A stretch of 64,000 bases of DNA from contig JABGXB010000002.1 of NCBI GenBank assembly GCA_018675975.1, forward strand, positions 62,001 to 126,000. The letters run 5' to 3'. The notes beneath the pieces are model-generated. The model did no database searches and was not told the origin of the DNA. It was given only the letters and a program-made list of their open reading frames with translations. How positions within the stretch are numbered: the first letter of the stretch is position 1; each line of letters starts with the position of its first letter. Below, piece by piece: positions 1 to 9,106 of the stretch. The position numbers and the translations under genes are program-made. The stretch is from Candidatus Woesearchaeota archaeon. Lineage in GTDB: Archaea; Nanobdellota; Nanobdellia; Woesearchaeales; JABGXB01.

Positions 1-1
1 A

Positions 2-661
2 GTTAAATGTAATGAAAATGTCGAATATAAACCAGGACAGTTTTTTATGTTATCAATAAGTGGAATTACTTATGATAATAAATTAAAAAAAGATCTATGT
101 ATGCCAATTAAAAGGGCGTATAGTGTAAGTTCAATTAGAAATGAAAAGTATATAGAGTTTTGTGTTAAAAAAGAAAATGAAGGAACTGTAAGTTTAGCAT
201 TAAGTAAATTAAAAATAGGAGACACAATTAATATAACAGGTCCATACGGAAAATTTGTATTAAAAGAAAATAAAAAAGATATAGTTTTACTTGCAATTGG
301 AAGTGGGATTACACCAATAATGTCAATGTTGAGATCTATAGTTAAAAATAAAATTTATTTAAATAAAAAAATTACATTAATATATGGAAATAAAGAAGAA
401 ATTACTTACAAAGATGAAATCATAAAATTATGTAAAGATAAAATTAATTTAATTTTTAGTTTAACAAAAATAAATAAAAAAGTAACAAATTGTCAAACTA
501 TTTTTAATAGAATAACTATTTCAACATTAGAAGATTTAAATATTGATTATACAAATAGTAATATTTACATGTGTGGAAAATTAGAATTCATTAAAAATTT
601 AAAAGATTCATTTAAAGAAAAAGGAATTTCAAAAGAAAATATTAATTTTGAGATCTATTAG
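2..661 (+). CDS. Ferredoxin reductase-like FAD/NAD(P)-binding protein (5' truncated)
   Basis: Flavin-dependent oxidoreductase of the ferredoxin-NADP reductase superfamily, passing electrons between NAD(P)H and an unidentified partner. The frame is open to the window edge and reads YKPGQFFML before the first ATG, a typical FAD-domain strand, so the ORF-track start at 47 is internal and the gene begins outside the window. Visible motifs are RAYSVSS (FAD binding), GDTINITGPYG, GSGITPIMSML (NAD(P)-binding loop) and a late YMCG strand. There is no iron-sulfur motif in the visible part. It could be the reductase subunit of a larger enzyme; the missing upstream sequence would decide. Its 3' end overlaps the convergent next gene by about 20 bases. 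Confidence 0.85.
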   Translation, partial: VKCNENVEYKPGQFFMLSISGITYDNKLKKDLCMPIKRAYSVSSIRNEKYIEFCVKKENEGTVSLALSKLKIGDTINITGPYGKFVLKENKKDIVLLAIGSGITPIMSMLRSIVKNKIYLNKKITLIYGNKEEITYKDEIIKLCKDKINLIFSLTKINKKVTNCQTIFNRITISTLEDLNIDYTNSNIYMCGKLEFIKNLKDSFKEKGISKENINFEIY

Positions 662-1070
662 AACTTAATTCATCCATTTTCTTTTTCAAAGAACAATAAT
701 CTTCATAAGTTTTATCATCAAAAATTTCTCTTGCATATTTATCATCAAATTTATTTGCTATCTCATGAGCTTTATTTAAACTAGTTGAATAATCTCCATC
801 TAAAATATTTAGTAAACTAGCCTCTAAAATTTCATGTAATAAAATTGGCTTATTAAATTTAGGATCCATAAAATTATTTGCAAAATAAATGTCCAAATCT
901 GCAAGATCAGAATTTATATAAAAAAAAGGACAGTCTCCATTTAATCTTTCTTCTTCTGTATACTCACAGGGAAATAATATATATCCTAATCCATTATAAG
1001 AGAAATGTTCATAGTATTCAAATTTAATATTTTCAACTACTTGTTTTAATTCTTGATAATTAATTTCCAT
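642..1070 (-). CDS. Conserved hypothetical protein with HEILEA motif
   Basis: Small soluble acidic protein of unknown function (143 residues from this start). The ORF track begins at a TTG (1085); ATGs follow at 1082 and 1070, and MEINYQ at 1070 is the most natural start. The middle holds HEILEASLL followed by AHEIANKF, a spacing that recalls a zincin-like or helical metal-binding protein, but there is no full HExxH motif, so no enzymatic role is claimed. It overlaps the end of the oxidoreductase fragment on the other strand. It sits downstream of acetate kinase on the same strand (23 bases after that start codon region would end), so it may be cotranscribed with it. Confidence 0.6.
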   Translation of the reverse strand: MEINYQELKQVVENIKFEYYEHFSYNGLGYILFPCEYTEEERLNGDCPFFYINSDLADLDIYFANNFMDPKFNKPILLHEILEASLLNILDGDYSTSLNKAHEIANKFDDKYAREIFDDKTYEDYCSLKKKMDELSSNRSQN

Positions 1071-1092
1071 TAATAGACCCATCAAGAGTTAT

Positions 1093-2175
1093 TTAAATAC
1101 CTTTTGTTTTAAATTTTAATAGATTTTTAGCTATTTCTAATTCTTCGTGAGTGTGCATTACAAAAATAGGTTTTGATTTATTATTAGAAATTAAATTAGA
1201 ATCAATCAATTTTTGTTTATTTTTATTATTGTCAATCATAAAACCCAAATGATTTAATTTTTTAATTATCATTTGACGAACTTTATATTCTACCTCTCCA
1301 ATACCACCAGAAAAAATAATTGCATCACAACCTCCTAAACTTGCATAATATGAGCCAATATAATTAACAATATGATTTACAAACATTTCAATTGCTAATT
1401 TTGATTTTTGATTTTTTGAATTAACTAAGACTTCCATTTTTGATGAATTCGCTAAACCCAATAAACCACTTTTATTATTTAATATATCTCGTATTTTATT
1501 TATACCATATTTTAATTTTTTATTCATATAAAAAATAATACCTGGATCAATATCACCAGATCTAGTTGCCATAATTAATCCATCATTAGGAGAAAAACCT
1601 AAACTAGTGTCATATGATTTACCATTTTTAATAGCACAAATACTTGAACCACTTCCCAAATGACAAGTAATTATTTTTGAATATGGCTTTTTAATTTTCT
1701 TTAATAATTTAATACCATAATCAGATAAATATTTATGACTAATTCCGTGAAAGCCATATTTGCGAATATTATATTTTGAAAAAAAAACATAAGGAATACC
1801 ATATAAATAATTTTGTTTTGGAATAGTAGAATGAAAGGCAGTATCAAAAACTGCAATATGTTTTATTTTATTAAATGTTTTTTTTAATATTTTTATTATT
1901 GAAATTGTTTTCGGATTATGTAATGGAGCTAAATCATTAATCGATTCCAAATAAGAAATAACTTTATTATCAATAATAATTGGTTTAGTAAATTTTCCAC
2001 CATGAACTACTCTATAACCACAAGCAATTATATTATATTGTTTCAGCTTACTAAATATAGAATTAATCTTTTTAATTGAACCAGAATATAATGAATTTAA
2101 ATTCATATCAAAAATCTCATATTTAATTGAAGAACTTCCAGAATTAATAATTAAAAAAGAGTCCATTAAAATCAC
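1093..2175 (-). CDS. ackA: Acetate kinase
   Basis: Interconverts acetyl-phosphate + ADP and acetate + ATP; here it most likely makes ATP from the acetyl-phosphate produced by the upstream phosphoketolase. ASKHA-fold motifs are all present: INSGSSSIKYE at the N-terminus, VVHGG, FDTAFH, RKYGFHGISH, HLGSGSS, the SGDIDPG loop and FSGGIGE near the C-terminus. At 360 residues it is shorter than the usual roughly 400. The GTG at 2175 overlaps the phosphoketolase stop (GTGA), suggesting translational coupling; the ATG at 2166 is an alternative start. AckA is uncommon in archaea, which usually use ADP-forming acetyl-CoA synthetase, so bacterial ancestry is likely. Confidence 0.95.
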   Translation of the reverse strand: MILMDSFLIINSGSSSIKYEIFDMNLNSLYSGSIKKINSIFSKLKQYNIIACGYRVVHGGKFTKPIIIDNKVISYLESINDLAPLHNPKTISIIKILKKTFNKIKHIAVFDTAFHSTIPKQNYLYGIPYVFFSKYNIRKYGFHGISHKYLSDYGIKLLKKIKKPYSKIITCHLGSGSSICAIKNGKSYDTSLGFSPNDGLIMATRSGDIDPGIIFYMNKKLKYGINKIRDILNNKSGLLGLANSSKMEVLVNSKNQKSKLAIEMFVNHIVNYIGSYYASLGGCDAIIFSGGIGEVEYKVRQMIIKKLNHLGFMIDNNKNKQKLIDSNLISNNKSKPIFVMHTHEELEIAKNLLKFKTKGI

Positions 2176-4427
2176 TGATCTAAATTTGGCATATCACAAC
2201 CATATTTAATTATATATTTTTTATGTTCATCTAATACTTTTTTATATTTTAAAATTAATTTAGATTTTTTTGAATTATTTATAGTATTAACTAATTCTAA
2301 AGCTTGAATTGCTATATGATATCTACTAGTTTTATTTCTAACTTGCATATCGAACGGAGTTGTAGTTGTCCCCTCCTCAATATAACCATTAATATTAATT
2401 CTACTTAATATATTATTATCATCAATTAATGCTTTAATTAATTCAGGATAACCATGAAAATTAAAAATAATAGGATTAGTTGAACCAAAATAACTATTTA
2501 ATTTTTTACTTTTTAAAAATTTTAAATCACTTACATTAATATATCTTATTTTTAATTCCTTTATCTCTTTATTTAATAATTTGATTGCAGCAATAACTTC
2601 TTGAGTTGAATAATCTCCTGCCGAAGATAAAACTATATCATAATTTTTACTTGAATATTCATCCCATATTAAAGCACCATTTTTAACTTGTTCTTCAACA
2701 GTATCATCAGATAAAAATTGAATTAAATCTCTTTTTCCAGCAACAATAATATTAACTTTATTTTTGGATTCTAATGATTTTTTTAAATAATAAGCTGTCA
2801 TGCTTGGACAACTAGGAAAATAAACATTTACAAAATCTAAATGTCTTTGTATCATATTTGAAATAAAACTTGGATTCTGATGAGAAAAACCATTATGATC
2901 CTGTCTCCATCCTAAACTTGTTAATAAATAATTTAAACTCGGTATTGGTTTTCTAAATTTAACTTCACTTGATAATTTTAAAAATTTAACAAATTGATCA
3001 GCCATACTACTAACGATTTCAATAAAAGCCTCATATGAACTAAATATTCCATGCCTACCAGTTAAAACATAACCATTAATCCAACCTTGTAGAGTATGTT
3101 CACTTAAAATTTCCATAATACGCCCATCATTTGAAGTATTTTTATTGACTTTTTTATCAATTGGCCAAACAAAAACACGTTTAGTTTTTTTTAAAACATC
3201 CCCGAGTAAATTAGATTCTAATTCATCAGGACAAAATAATCTAAAATTATTTTTATTTTTTTCAAAAATATCTGAAATAAATTTAGCACTTATTTTTAAT
3301 GAACTATATTTATGATTTTTTTTAACTGCAATATGTTTTTTTAAATCAGGTAAAATTAATTTTTTATAACTTGGATTTGCATTTGTATTCATACCCATTC
3401 TATAATTATTTTTTGGAATATAAGTAGAAATATTAGATTGAATTTTATTATTTTTAATTAATTGTTCAATTTTATATGACTTTAACCACAATTTTAATGC
3501 ATTAAATTCTTGAGATGAATTATTTGGATTAATTGGAACACCATGAGACTTATAACTATTTTCAACCGGAATTTTATTTAATTCTTTTATACCACCCCAA
3601 CCCTTTGGAGTTCTTAATAATAATACAGGCCATTTGGGTTTATCACCATCAGAATATGTTTTTTGAATTTGTTTTATTTGAATTAAAGCCGAATTAATTG
3701 CATTAAACAAAGACTCATCTTTTTCTTCAGGTTCAACAATAATCGGATCATAATGTAATCCAGAAAAATAGTTTTTTAACTCATCATTTGACATTGAAGA
3801 AAATAATGTTGGATTAGAAATTTTATATCCATTAATGTGGACTATTGGTAAAACAGCACCATCTTTTTTTGGATTAATAAATTTGATTGATTGCCAAGCA
3901 GCACTCAAGGGTCCAGTTTCAGCTTCACCATCTCCAACTATACACATCGTAATTAATTTAGGATTATCTAAAATTGAACCAAAACTAGTTGATAATGAAT
4001 ATCCTAATTCTCCTCCCTCTAAAATTGCACCTGGTGTTTTAGGATTAACATGCGATGGAAAACGATAAGGCCATGAAAAGTGTTTAATTAAATTCTCAAA
4101 ACCTTTTTTATTAATTTTATAATTATTATCAAATTCACCTAAACTCCCCTCAACAAATAAATTGGCTTGAACTGCTGGATATCCATGACCTGGCCCAATA
4201 ACTGACAATACATTTAAATCATTTTTACAAATTATTGCATTCATACTACCATAAATATAATTAATTCCAGGACAAGTACCCCAATGTCCCACTATTCTGC
4301 TCTTAATATGTGACTTCAATAATGGTTTATTTAGTAAAACATTGTCTTTTAAATAAATTTGAGCAATTGAAATATAATCTGTTAATCTACAATACTCTTT
4401 AATCCAATTAGATATAGATTGTTTCAC
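2172..4427 (-). CDS. xfp: Xylulose-5-phosphate/fructose-6-phosphate phosphoketolase
   Basis: Thiamine-diphosphate enzyme that cleaves xylulose-5-phosphate (and often fructose-6-phosphate) with phosphate to acetyl-phosphate plus glyceraldehyde-3-phosphate (or erythrose-4-phosphate). Signatures are HWGTCPG, GPGHGYPAVQANLFVEGS, the FPSHVNPKTPGAILEGGELG stretch and the TPP/Mg motif GDGEAETGPLSAAW. Downstream come HINGYKI and the C-terminal QDHNGFSHQNPSF segment. Length 751 is slightly below the family norm of about 800, but no internal domain is missing. It is the first gene of a two-gene operon with acetate kinase, a pairing known from phosphoketolase-pathway bacteria. The strand-opposite ORF 3835-4068 is a shadow. 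Confidence 0.96.
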   Translation of the reverse strand: MKQSISNWIKEYCRLTDYISIAQIYLKDNVLLNKPLLKSHIKSRIVGHWGTCPGINYIYGSMNAIICKNDLNVLSVIGPGHGYPAVQANLFVEGSLGEFDNNYKINKKGFENLIKHFSWPYRFPSHVNPKTPGAILEGGELGYSLSTSFGSILDNPKLITMCIVGDGEAETGPLSAAWQSIKFINPKKDGAVLPIVHINGYKISNPTLFSSMSNDELKNYFSGLHYDPIIVEPEEKDESLFNAINSALIQIKQIQKTYSDGDKPKWPVLLLRTPKGWGGIKELNKIPVENSYKSHGVPINPNNSSQEFNALKLWLKSYKIEQLIKNNKIQSNISTYIPKNNYRMGMNTNANPSYKKLILPDLKKHIAVKKNHKYSSLKISAKFISDIFEKNKNNFRLFCPDELESNLLGDVLKKTKRVFVWPIDKKVNKNTSNDGRIMEILSEHTLQGWINGYVLTGRHGIFSSYEAFIEIVSSMADQFVKFLKLSSEVKFRKPIPSLNYLLTSLGWRQDHNGFSHQNPSFISNMIQRHLDFVNVYFPSCPSMTAYYLKKSLESKNKVNIIVAGKRDLIQFLSDDTVEEQVKNGALIWDEYSSKNYDIVLSSAGDYSTQEVIAAIKLLNKEIKELKIRYINVSDLKFLKSKKLNSYFGSTNPIIFNFHGYPELIKALIDDNNILSRININGYIEEGTTTTPFDMQVRNKTSRYHIAIQALELVNTINNSKKSKLILKYKKVLDEHKKYIIKYGCDMPNLDQ

Positions 4428-4487
4428 CTTATTAAAAATATAGAAATTTTGATTTATAATTTTATGTGTTAAATCAAATTAGTAAAA

Positions 4488-4495
4488 TTTATAAA
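4488..4495 (+). promoter_or_regulatory. TATA-like box for PRTase-like gene
   Basis: TTTATAAA lies 29 bases before the ATG at 4517, the distance expected for an archaeal TATA box feeding a leaderless transcript. It is flanked by TCAAATT on the left and AATTTGA on the right, a possible but weak operator pair. The divergent phosphoketolase gene starts 60 bases away, so this short region must hold both promoters. Confidence 0.55.
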
Positions 4496-4516
4496 ATCCA
4501 AATTTGACGGGGTTCT

Positions 4517-5227
4517 ATGTATGGAAACAGCAATTTAGATGGAGCTCTAAGAATATTATGTGGAGATAATAGCCCTGAACAGTTTTATGAATTCTCATTA
4601 AAATCAATGCAATTACTATTTGATGGATTAGTTGAAAAAAAACCAGAGAATCTTGAAAGACAAAACGAAATATTTGATGGTGTTTTTAATTCATTAAAAA
4701 TTGGAATTAGTCAACATTTTAGATCAGAAAGTATAGATTATGAAAAATGTTTAGAATTTATTTCTGAAAATAAATCAGATATCATTAAATATGGTTCTGA
4801 AAAAATATCTAAAAAAAGACATTTATCAAAATTTAAATTTATAGTTAGAACTTCATTAGATCAAATATTACCAGCATTAAACGATATTGAAATTGACACA
4901 TTAGTTCCAATTGCATCAGGAGGTTTTGAACCTTGTGCAATAATTGCAGATTATTTAGACAGAAATAATAGAACTTATGAGACTTTACCTGTAAGATATT
5001 CAAGATTATCTAAATTAGATAAATATGTTTTAGCTCCACATTTTCTTGGTGATTCAAAAATCAAAGAAAGTATAAGAGATAAAAATGTATTAATCGTTGA
5101 AGATTTATTACATACTGGAGAAAGTGCAGATAAAACACTTGAATTTGTTATGAGATTCAAACCAAAAGATGTTTTTTTATCAACTTGTGTAATATTGAAT
5201 GAAGGTGAACTTAATTTTATACATTAG
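4517..5227 (+). CDS. Phosphoribosyltransferase-like protein
   Basis: Type I phosphoribosyltransferase-fold protein of unknown substrate. The C-terminal half carries VLIVEDLLHTGES (residues about 191-203), a good match to the PRPP-binding loop, preceded by IASGGFEPCAIIADYL, matching the strand and helix that normally bind pyrophosphate. The first 110 residues are helical and have no match I recognise. The protein could be a nucleobase salvage enzyme or a regulatory PRTase homologue; no pyrimidine- or purine-specific motif settles it. It is divergent from xfp-ackA and has its own TATA-like box. Confidence 0.7.
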   Translation: MYGNSNLDGALRILCGDNSPEQFYEFSLKSMQLLFDGLVEKKPENLERQNEIFDGVFNSLKIGISQHFRSESIDYEKCLEFISENKSDIIKYGSEKISKKRHLSKFKFIVRTSLDQILPALNDIEIDTLVPIASGGFEPCAIIADYLDRNNRTYETLPVRYSRLSKLDKYVLAPHFLGDSKIKESIRDKNVLIVEDLLHTGESADKTLEFVMRFKPKDVFLSTCVILNEGELNFIH

Positions 5228-5254
5228 AAAAATATAAAGGTTTAAGATATTTAT

Positions 5255-5578
5255 TTAATTAATTCTAACTGCAGTTCCATAAGCTAACATTTCTGAAGCT
5301 CCTTGCATTATCATTGAAGTTGAAAACCTAACACCAATAATTGCATTAGCACCCATTTCAATAGCTTGATTAACCATTCTATTATAAGCTTCTTCTCTTG
5401 CTGTTGTAGCCATATCAGTATAGGTTTTAACCTCACCACCAACGATATTTTTAAATCCTGCCATTATATCACGACCAATATTTCTAGCTCTTACAGTATT
5501 ACCCTTAACAACACCTAAAATTTGAATTTTTTTTGCACCTGGAATTTCATTTCCAGTAGTTATATATATATTTGCCAT
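5255..5578 (-). CDS. YbjQ/UPF0145 family protein
   Basis: 107-residue protein of the YbjQ (UPF0145, DUF74) family, which forms small oligomeric beta/alpha rings and has been proposed to bind metal; the cellular role is not established. Family hallmarks seen are the N-terminal strand ending in GVVKGNTVRARN, the alternating helix REEAYNRMVNQAIEMGANAIIGV and the C-terminal EMLAYGTAV. The length is typical. It lies 1 base downstream of a small membrane protein on the same strand, so the two are probably cotranscribed. Confidence 0.88.
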   Translation of the reverse strand: MANIYITTGNEIPGAKKIQILGVVKGNTVRARNIGRDIMAGFKNIVGGEVKTYTDMATTAREEAYNRMVNQAIEMGANAIIGVRFSTSMIMQGASEMLAYGTAVRIN

Positions 5579-5579
5579 T

Positions 5580-5771
5580 TTATTTTTTCACCTTTTTATA
5601 ATTTATTTTTTCAATTTCATCTTCTTTAGTATTTGTAAAAATAAAAAAACCTATTAAAAAAATAATTAAACCATAAAGAACTAAAATCCAAACAAAAAAA
5701 CCAATTATTAATAAAAATAAACCAATAATCATAAATATTGAACCAGTAATTGTTCTACTATTAAATTCCAT
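5580..5771 (-). CDS. Small two-helix membrane protein
   Basis: 63 residues with two hydrophobic segments (about 10-27 and 29-46) joined by a very short turn, followed by a charged tail ending in KKVKK. This predicts a membrane hairpin with a cytoplasmic C-terminus. No family was recognised. It is directly upstream of the YbjQ-like gene, an arrangement that suggests the soluble ring protein acts at the membrane; that is inference only. Confidence 0.6.
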   Translation of the reverse strand: MEFNSRTITGSIFMIIGLFLLIIGFFVWILVLYGLIIFLIGFFIFTNTKEDEIEKINYKKVKK

Positions 5772-5831
5772 ATAAATAGTTTATTTGATTATTATATAAA
5801 GTTTTTTAAATAAATAATAATCCTTAAAAAA

Positions 5832-6548
5832 ATGATTCATCATGAAATATTCGATAGATATAAATTAGGCTGGGATTATAGTAAAAAACAAACTAATGGT
5901 AAAAACTTATATTTATTTTGTGAAAGTTCTCACATAAGTGAAGAATTACAAAATAGTTTAAAAAATGAAATATTTCAATGTGTTAACTCACATTTATTTG
6001 ATACATTTTTTGTTGAAGAGCCAACGGAGTATAAAAATAGTCACAGTTTACATTATGCAAGTGAAAAAGAAGCAATAGATGGTATGAAAAATAATATGAA
6101 TTGGCCAAGAAGTAGAATTCAAACTTTTTATAGATTAAGTAAATTAAAAAATATCGATCTTTTGGGTTGTGAAAATTTAGAATTAACAAAGTTGTTTTTT
6201 GATTCAATGAAAAAAATTAATGTTATTTTAGAAAAAATGGGTAATGGTGAAAAATTTGTAGAAACTTATAATGATTTAATTCATCAAAATAAAGAATTTA
6301 GTCAAGCACATTTAGAATTTGAAAGAACCGGTCACTATAGAAGTCTATTTTCATTAAAATATGTTTTAAAAAAAATTAAGGAGAAAAAAATAAGTTCAGC
6401 TGGAATATTAATGGGCTTAGAACACATAGACCATATTAAAATGATTTTAGAAGCAAATAATATTGGACATAGTGTATATTTTCCTGGAGTCGATTCAAAT
6501 GAAGAAACTGCAAAAGCAAATTGGGATTTTTTAATAAACAATAATTAA
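5832..6548 (+). CDS. Hypothetical protein, faint TraB-like look
   Basis: 238-residue soluble protein not assigned to a family. An early strand LYLFCESSHISEEL followed by a helix and a VEEP strand, and a late MGLEHIDHIKMILE segment, vaguely recall TraB/PrgY or erythromycin-esterase-like folds (histidine/glutamate pairs). The similarity is too weak to name a function. A TTTAAATA box 27 bases before the ATG supports independent transcription. The two minus-strand ORFs inside it are shadows. Confidence 0.55.
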   Translation: MIHHEIFDRYKLGWDYSKKQTNGKNLYLFCESSHISEELQNSLKNEIFQCVNSHLFDTFFVEEPTEYKNSHSLHYASEKEAIDGMKNNMNWPRSRIQTFYRLSKLKNIDLLGCENLELTKLFFDSMKKINVILEKMGNGEKFVETYNDLIHQNKEFSQAHLEFERTGHYRSLFSLKYVLKKIKEKKISSAGILMGLEHIDHIKMILEANNIGHSVYFPGVDSNEETAKANWDFLINNN

Positions 6549-6590
6549 TATTATGAAAATAATTATAAATCAAATAATCTAAAAATATAT

Positions 6591-7061
6591 ATGAATGGTG
6601 ACATACAAATTTTTATAGGATCAGACCATGCAGGTTTTGAAGGTAAAAAAAAAGTAATTTCAGTTCTTAAAGATCTACAGAAAAATGATAAAAAATTAAA
6701 TTTTATAGATTTAGGAACTGATTCAAAAATCAAAAAAGTTGATTATCCTAAATATGCTAAATTAGTAGGAAATAAAGTAAATAAAAATAAAAATAATTAT
6801 GGAATATTAATTTGTGGTACTGGAACTGGAATGAATATTGCTGCAAATAAAATTAATGGCATTCGAGCAGCAATGGGTTATGATTTATATTCTGCAAAAA
6901 TGTCAAGAATTGATAATAATGCAAATGTATTATGTTTAAGATCTAGAGATTTTAATTTAAATAGATATACTAATATAATTAAAACATTTTTAAAAACACA
7001 ATTTAGTGGAATTGAAAGACATCAAAAAAGAATTGATTTAATTCATAAATTAGAAAAATGA
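6591..7061 (+). CDS. rpiB: Ribose-5-phosphate isomerase B
   Basis: Interconverts ribose-5-phosphate and ribulose-5-phosphate. RpiB/LacAB hallmarks are GSDHAGFEGKK at the N-terminus, the substrate-binding loop GILICGTGTGMNIAANK with the catalytic cysteine, GIRAAMGYD, SRIDNNANVLCLRSR and a C-terminal FSGIERHQKRI. Length 156 is normal. It begins a three-gene operon with gap and pgk (ATGA overlaps between all three), tying pentose-phosphate supply to lower glycolysis. An ATTATAAA box stands 29 bases before the ATG. Confidence 0.95.
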   Translation: MNGDIQIFIGSDHAGFEGKKKVISVLKDLQKNDKKLNFIDLGTDSKIKKVDYPKYAKLVGNKVNKNKNNYGILICGTGTGMNIAANKINGIRAAMGYDLYSAKMSRIDNNANVLCLRSRDFNLNRYTNIIKTFLKTQFSGIERHQKRIDLIHKLEK

Positions 7062-8062
7062 GAATTGCAATAAATGGTTTTGGAAGAATTGGCAGAGTAT
7101 TTTTAAGATCATTACTATCAGATAAAAAAAATAAAAATATTAAAGTAATTGCAATCAATGACAGATCAGAAGCCTCAATTCTTTCACACTTATTCAAATA
7201 CGACAGTATTCATGGAAAATTTAATGGAACTGTTTCACATACAAAAAATTCCATTAAAGTTAATGGTAATAATATTCAAGTATTAAATGAAATGGATCCG
7301 AGTAAATTAAGCTGGAAGAAATTAAATATTGATTATGTAATTGAATGTACAGGAAAATTCTTAACAAAAGAATTAGCTTCTAAACATATTCAAGCAGGTG
7401 CAAAAAAAGTTATTTTGTCTGCACCACCAAAGGATCCTAAAATAAAAGAAGTATGTTATGGAATTAATCATAAAACAATTAAAAAGTCTGATAAAATCAT
7501 ATCAAACGCAAGCTGTACAACTAATTGTATGGCACCAATTGTTAAAATAATAGATGATAAATTAAAAATAAATAAAGCTTATATGTTAACAGTTCATGCA
7601 ATGACTAATACACAAAAAATAATGGATAGTTCTAATAAAGATCCAAGACGTTCAAGATCTGCAGTAAATAATTTAATTCCAACTAGTACTGGATTTACAA
7701 AAGCGATAGTTGAAATATTTCCAAAATTAAAAGGAAAAATAGATGGTATGGCAGTTCGTGCACCAGTAATCGATGGTTCTTTAATTGATTTTGTTGTTAA
7801 TACAAAAAAAAGTACTAATATCGAAGAATTAAATAAATTATTTTTAAATGCATCAAAAAGTTCAATGAAAGAAATATTAGAATATAGTACTGAAGAATTA
7901 GTTTCAACAGATATTATTGGAAATTCAAAGTCATGCGTTTTTGATTCAAAATTAACTAAAGTTAATGGGAATTTTATAAAAGTCACAGCATGGTATGATA
8001 ATGAATGTGGATACTCGAATAGAATTATTGATTTAATTAAATATATTGATAAATTAAAATGA
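7058..8062 (+). CDS. gap: Glyceraldehyde-3-phosphate dehydrogenase (bacterial type)
   Basis: Oxidises glyceraldehyde-3-phosphate to 1,3-bisphosphoglycerate with NAD(P). The Rossmann start INGFGRIGR, the active-site loop ASCTTNCMAP, the catalytic-histidine strand HAMTNTQ, the phosphate-site SRSAVNNLIPTSTG and the C-terminal WYDNECGYSNR are intact. These are features of class I (bacterial/eukaryotic) GAPDH, not the archaeal type II enzyme, pointing to transfer from bacteria. The dinucleotide strand ends in IND, which favours NAD. Its ATG overlaps the rpiB stop and its stop overlaps the pgk start. Confidence 0.97.
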   Translation: MRIAINGFGRIGRVFLRSLLSDKKNKNIKVIAINDRSEASILSHLFKYDSIHGKFNGTVSHTKNSIKVNGNNIQVLNEMDPSKLSWKKLNIDYVIECTGKFLTKELASKHIQAGAKKVILSAPPKDPKIKEVCYGINHKTIKKSDKIISNASCTTNCMAPIVKIIDDKLKINKAYMLTVHAMTNTQKIMDSSNKDPRRSRSAVNNLIPTSTGFTKAIVEIFPKLKGKIDGMAVRAPVIDGSLIDFVVNTKKSTNIEELNKLFLNASKSSMKEILEYSTEELVSTDIIGNSKSCVFDSKLTKVNGNFIKVTAWYDNECGYSNRIIDLIKYIDKLK

Positions 8063-9096
8063 AATCAATTTTAGATATTGATATTAAAAATAAAATTATT
8101 TTATTAAGGTCGAGCTTAAATGTTTCTATAAAAAATAATAAAATAACTAATGATTTTAAATTAAAAAAATCTATTCCCACTATTAAATATTTAATTAAAA
8201 ATAAATGTAAAATAATAATCTGTGGCCATATTGGAAGACCTGACAAAGATAAAAATAAATATTCTTGTAAAATTATTAAAACTCGATTAGAAAAATTAAT
8301 TGGAAAAAAAATACAATTTTGTAATAATTTTAAAGAAATAAAAACTAAATTAAATAAAGGAAATATTTTATTATTAGAAAATTTGAGATTTAATAAAGGA
8401 GAGATTAATAATAATAAAGATTTTTCAAAAAAGCTTTCACAGTTAGCAGAAATATTTGTTCAAGATAGTTATGAAACAATTCATAGAAAACATGCAAGTA
8501 TAATAGGCATTCCTAAATTTATTCCAACATATGCAGGTTTATTATTAAATGAAGAATATAATATAATTAAAAATAGTTTACAAAAAATAAAAAAACCATA
8601 TACTTTAATTTTAGGTGGAGGAAAATCCGATAAATTAGATATAATAAAATATAATAAAAATAAAATTGATAATATTTTAATTGGTGGCGGTAATGCAAAT
8701 AGATTAATCGATTCCAAGAAAAAAATAAATCATAAAATTATATTACCCGTAGATTTTATTTACGATAAAGAAAATAAAAGACGCGATATTGGTAAAGAAT
8801 CCATTGAATTATTTTGTAAATTATTAAAAAAGTCAAAAACCATAATTTGGTGCGGACCAATGGGAGTATTTGAAAATAAAAAATTTGAAAATGGAACTAA
8901 AAAAATAGCACAATTTATCTCTAAATTAAAATCCATAAAAATAATTGGTGGAGGCGAATCAAGTAATGCTATCATTAAATATAAATTACAAAATAAAATG
9001 ACACATGTCTCAACTGGAGGTGGAGCTACTCTTGAATTATTAAAAAATAAAATACCTCCTGGAATTAATGCAATTATTAAAAGTCAAAAAAATTAA
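8059..9096 (+). CDS. pgk: Phosphoglycerate kinase, divergent and short
   Basis: Transfers phosphate from 1,3-bisphosphoglycerate to ADP. Recognisable blocks are GHIGRPD, LLLENLRFNKGE, WCGPMGVFE and HVSTGGGATLELL. It is unusually short (345 versus about 390-410). Several landmark positions differ: the substrate-site RVDxNVP block reads RSSLNVS (Asp to Ser), the FVNDAFGTAHR block reads FVQDSYETIHR, and GGAKVSDKI is one residue shorter (GGGKSDKL). The operon with gap and rpiB argues it is still a working kinase. The minus-strand ORFs within it are shadows. Confidence 0.9.
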   Translation: MKSILDIDIKNKIILLRSSLNVSIKNNKITNDFKLKKSIPTIKYLIKNKCKIIICGHIGRPDKDKNKYSCKIIKTRLEKLIGKKIQFCNNFKEIKTKLNKGNILLLENLRFNKGEINNNKDFSKKLSQLAEIFVQDSYETIHRKHASIIGIPKFIPTYAGLLLNEEYNIIKNSLQKIKKPYTLILGGGKSDKLDIIKYNKNKIDNILIGGGNANRLIDSKKKINHKIILPVDFIYDKENKRRDIGKESIELFCKLLKKSKTIIWCGPMGVFENKKFENGTKKIAQFISKLKSIKIIGGGESSNAIIKYKLQNKMTHVSTGGGATLELLKNKIPPGINAIIKSQKN

Positions 9097-9106
9097 TATT
9101 TTAATA

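Noticed and set aside
642-1070. Zinc protease call for the HEILEA protein
   Set aside because: Only HExxxA is present; the second histidine and distal ligand of zincins are not seen.
3835-4068. Plus-strand 77-residue ORF in the phosphoketolase gene
   Set aside because: Shadow of a well-conserved coding region on the other strand.
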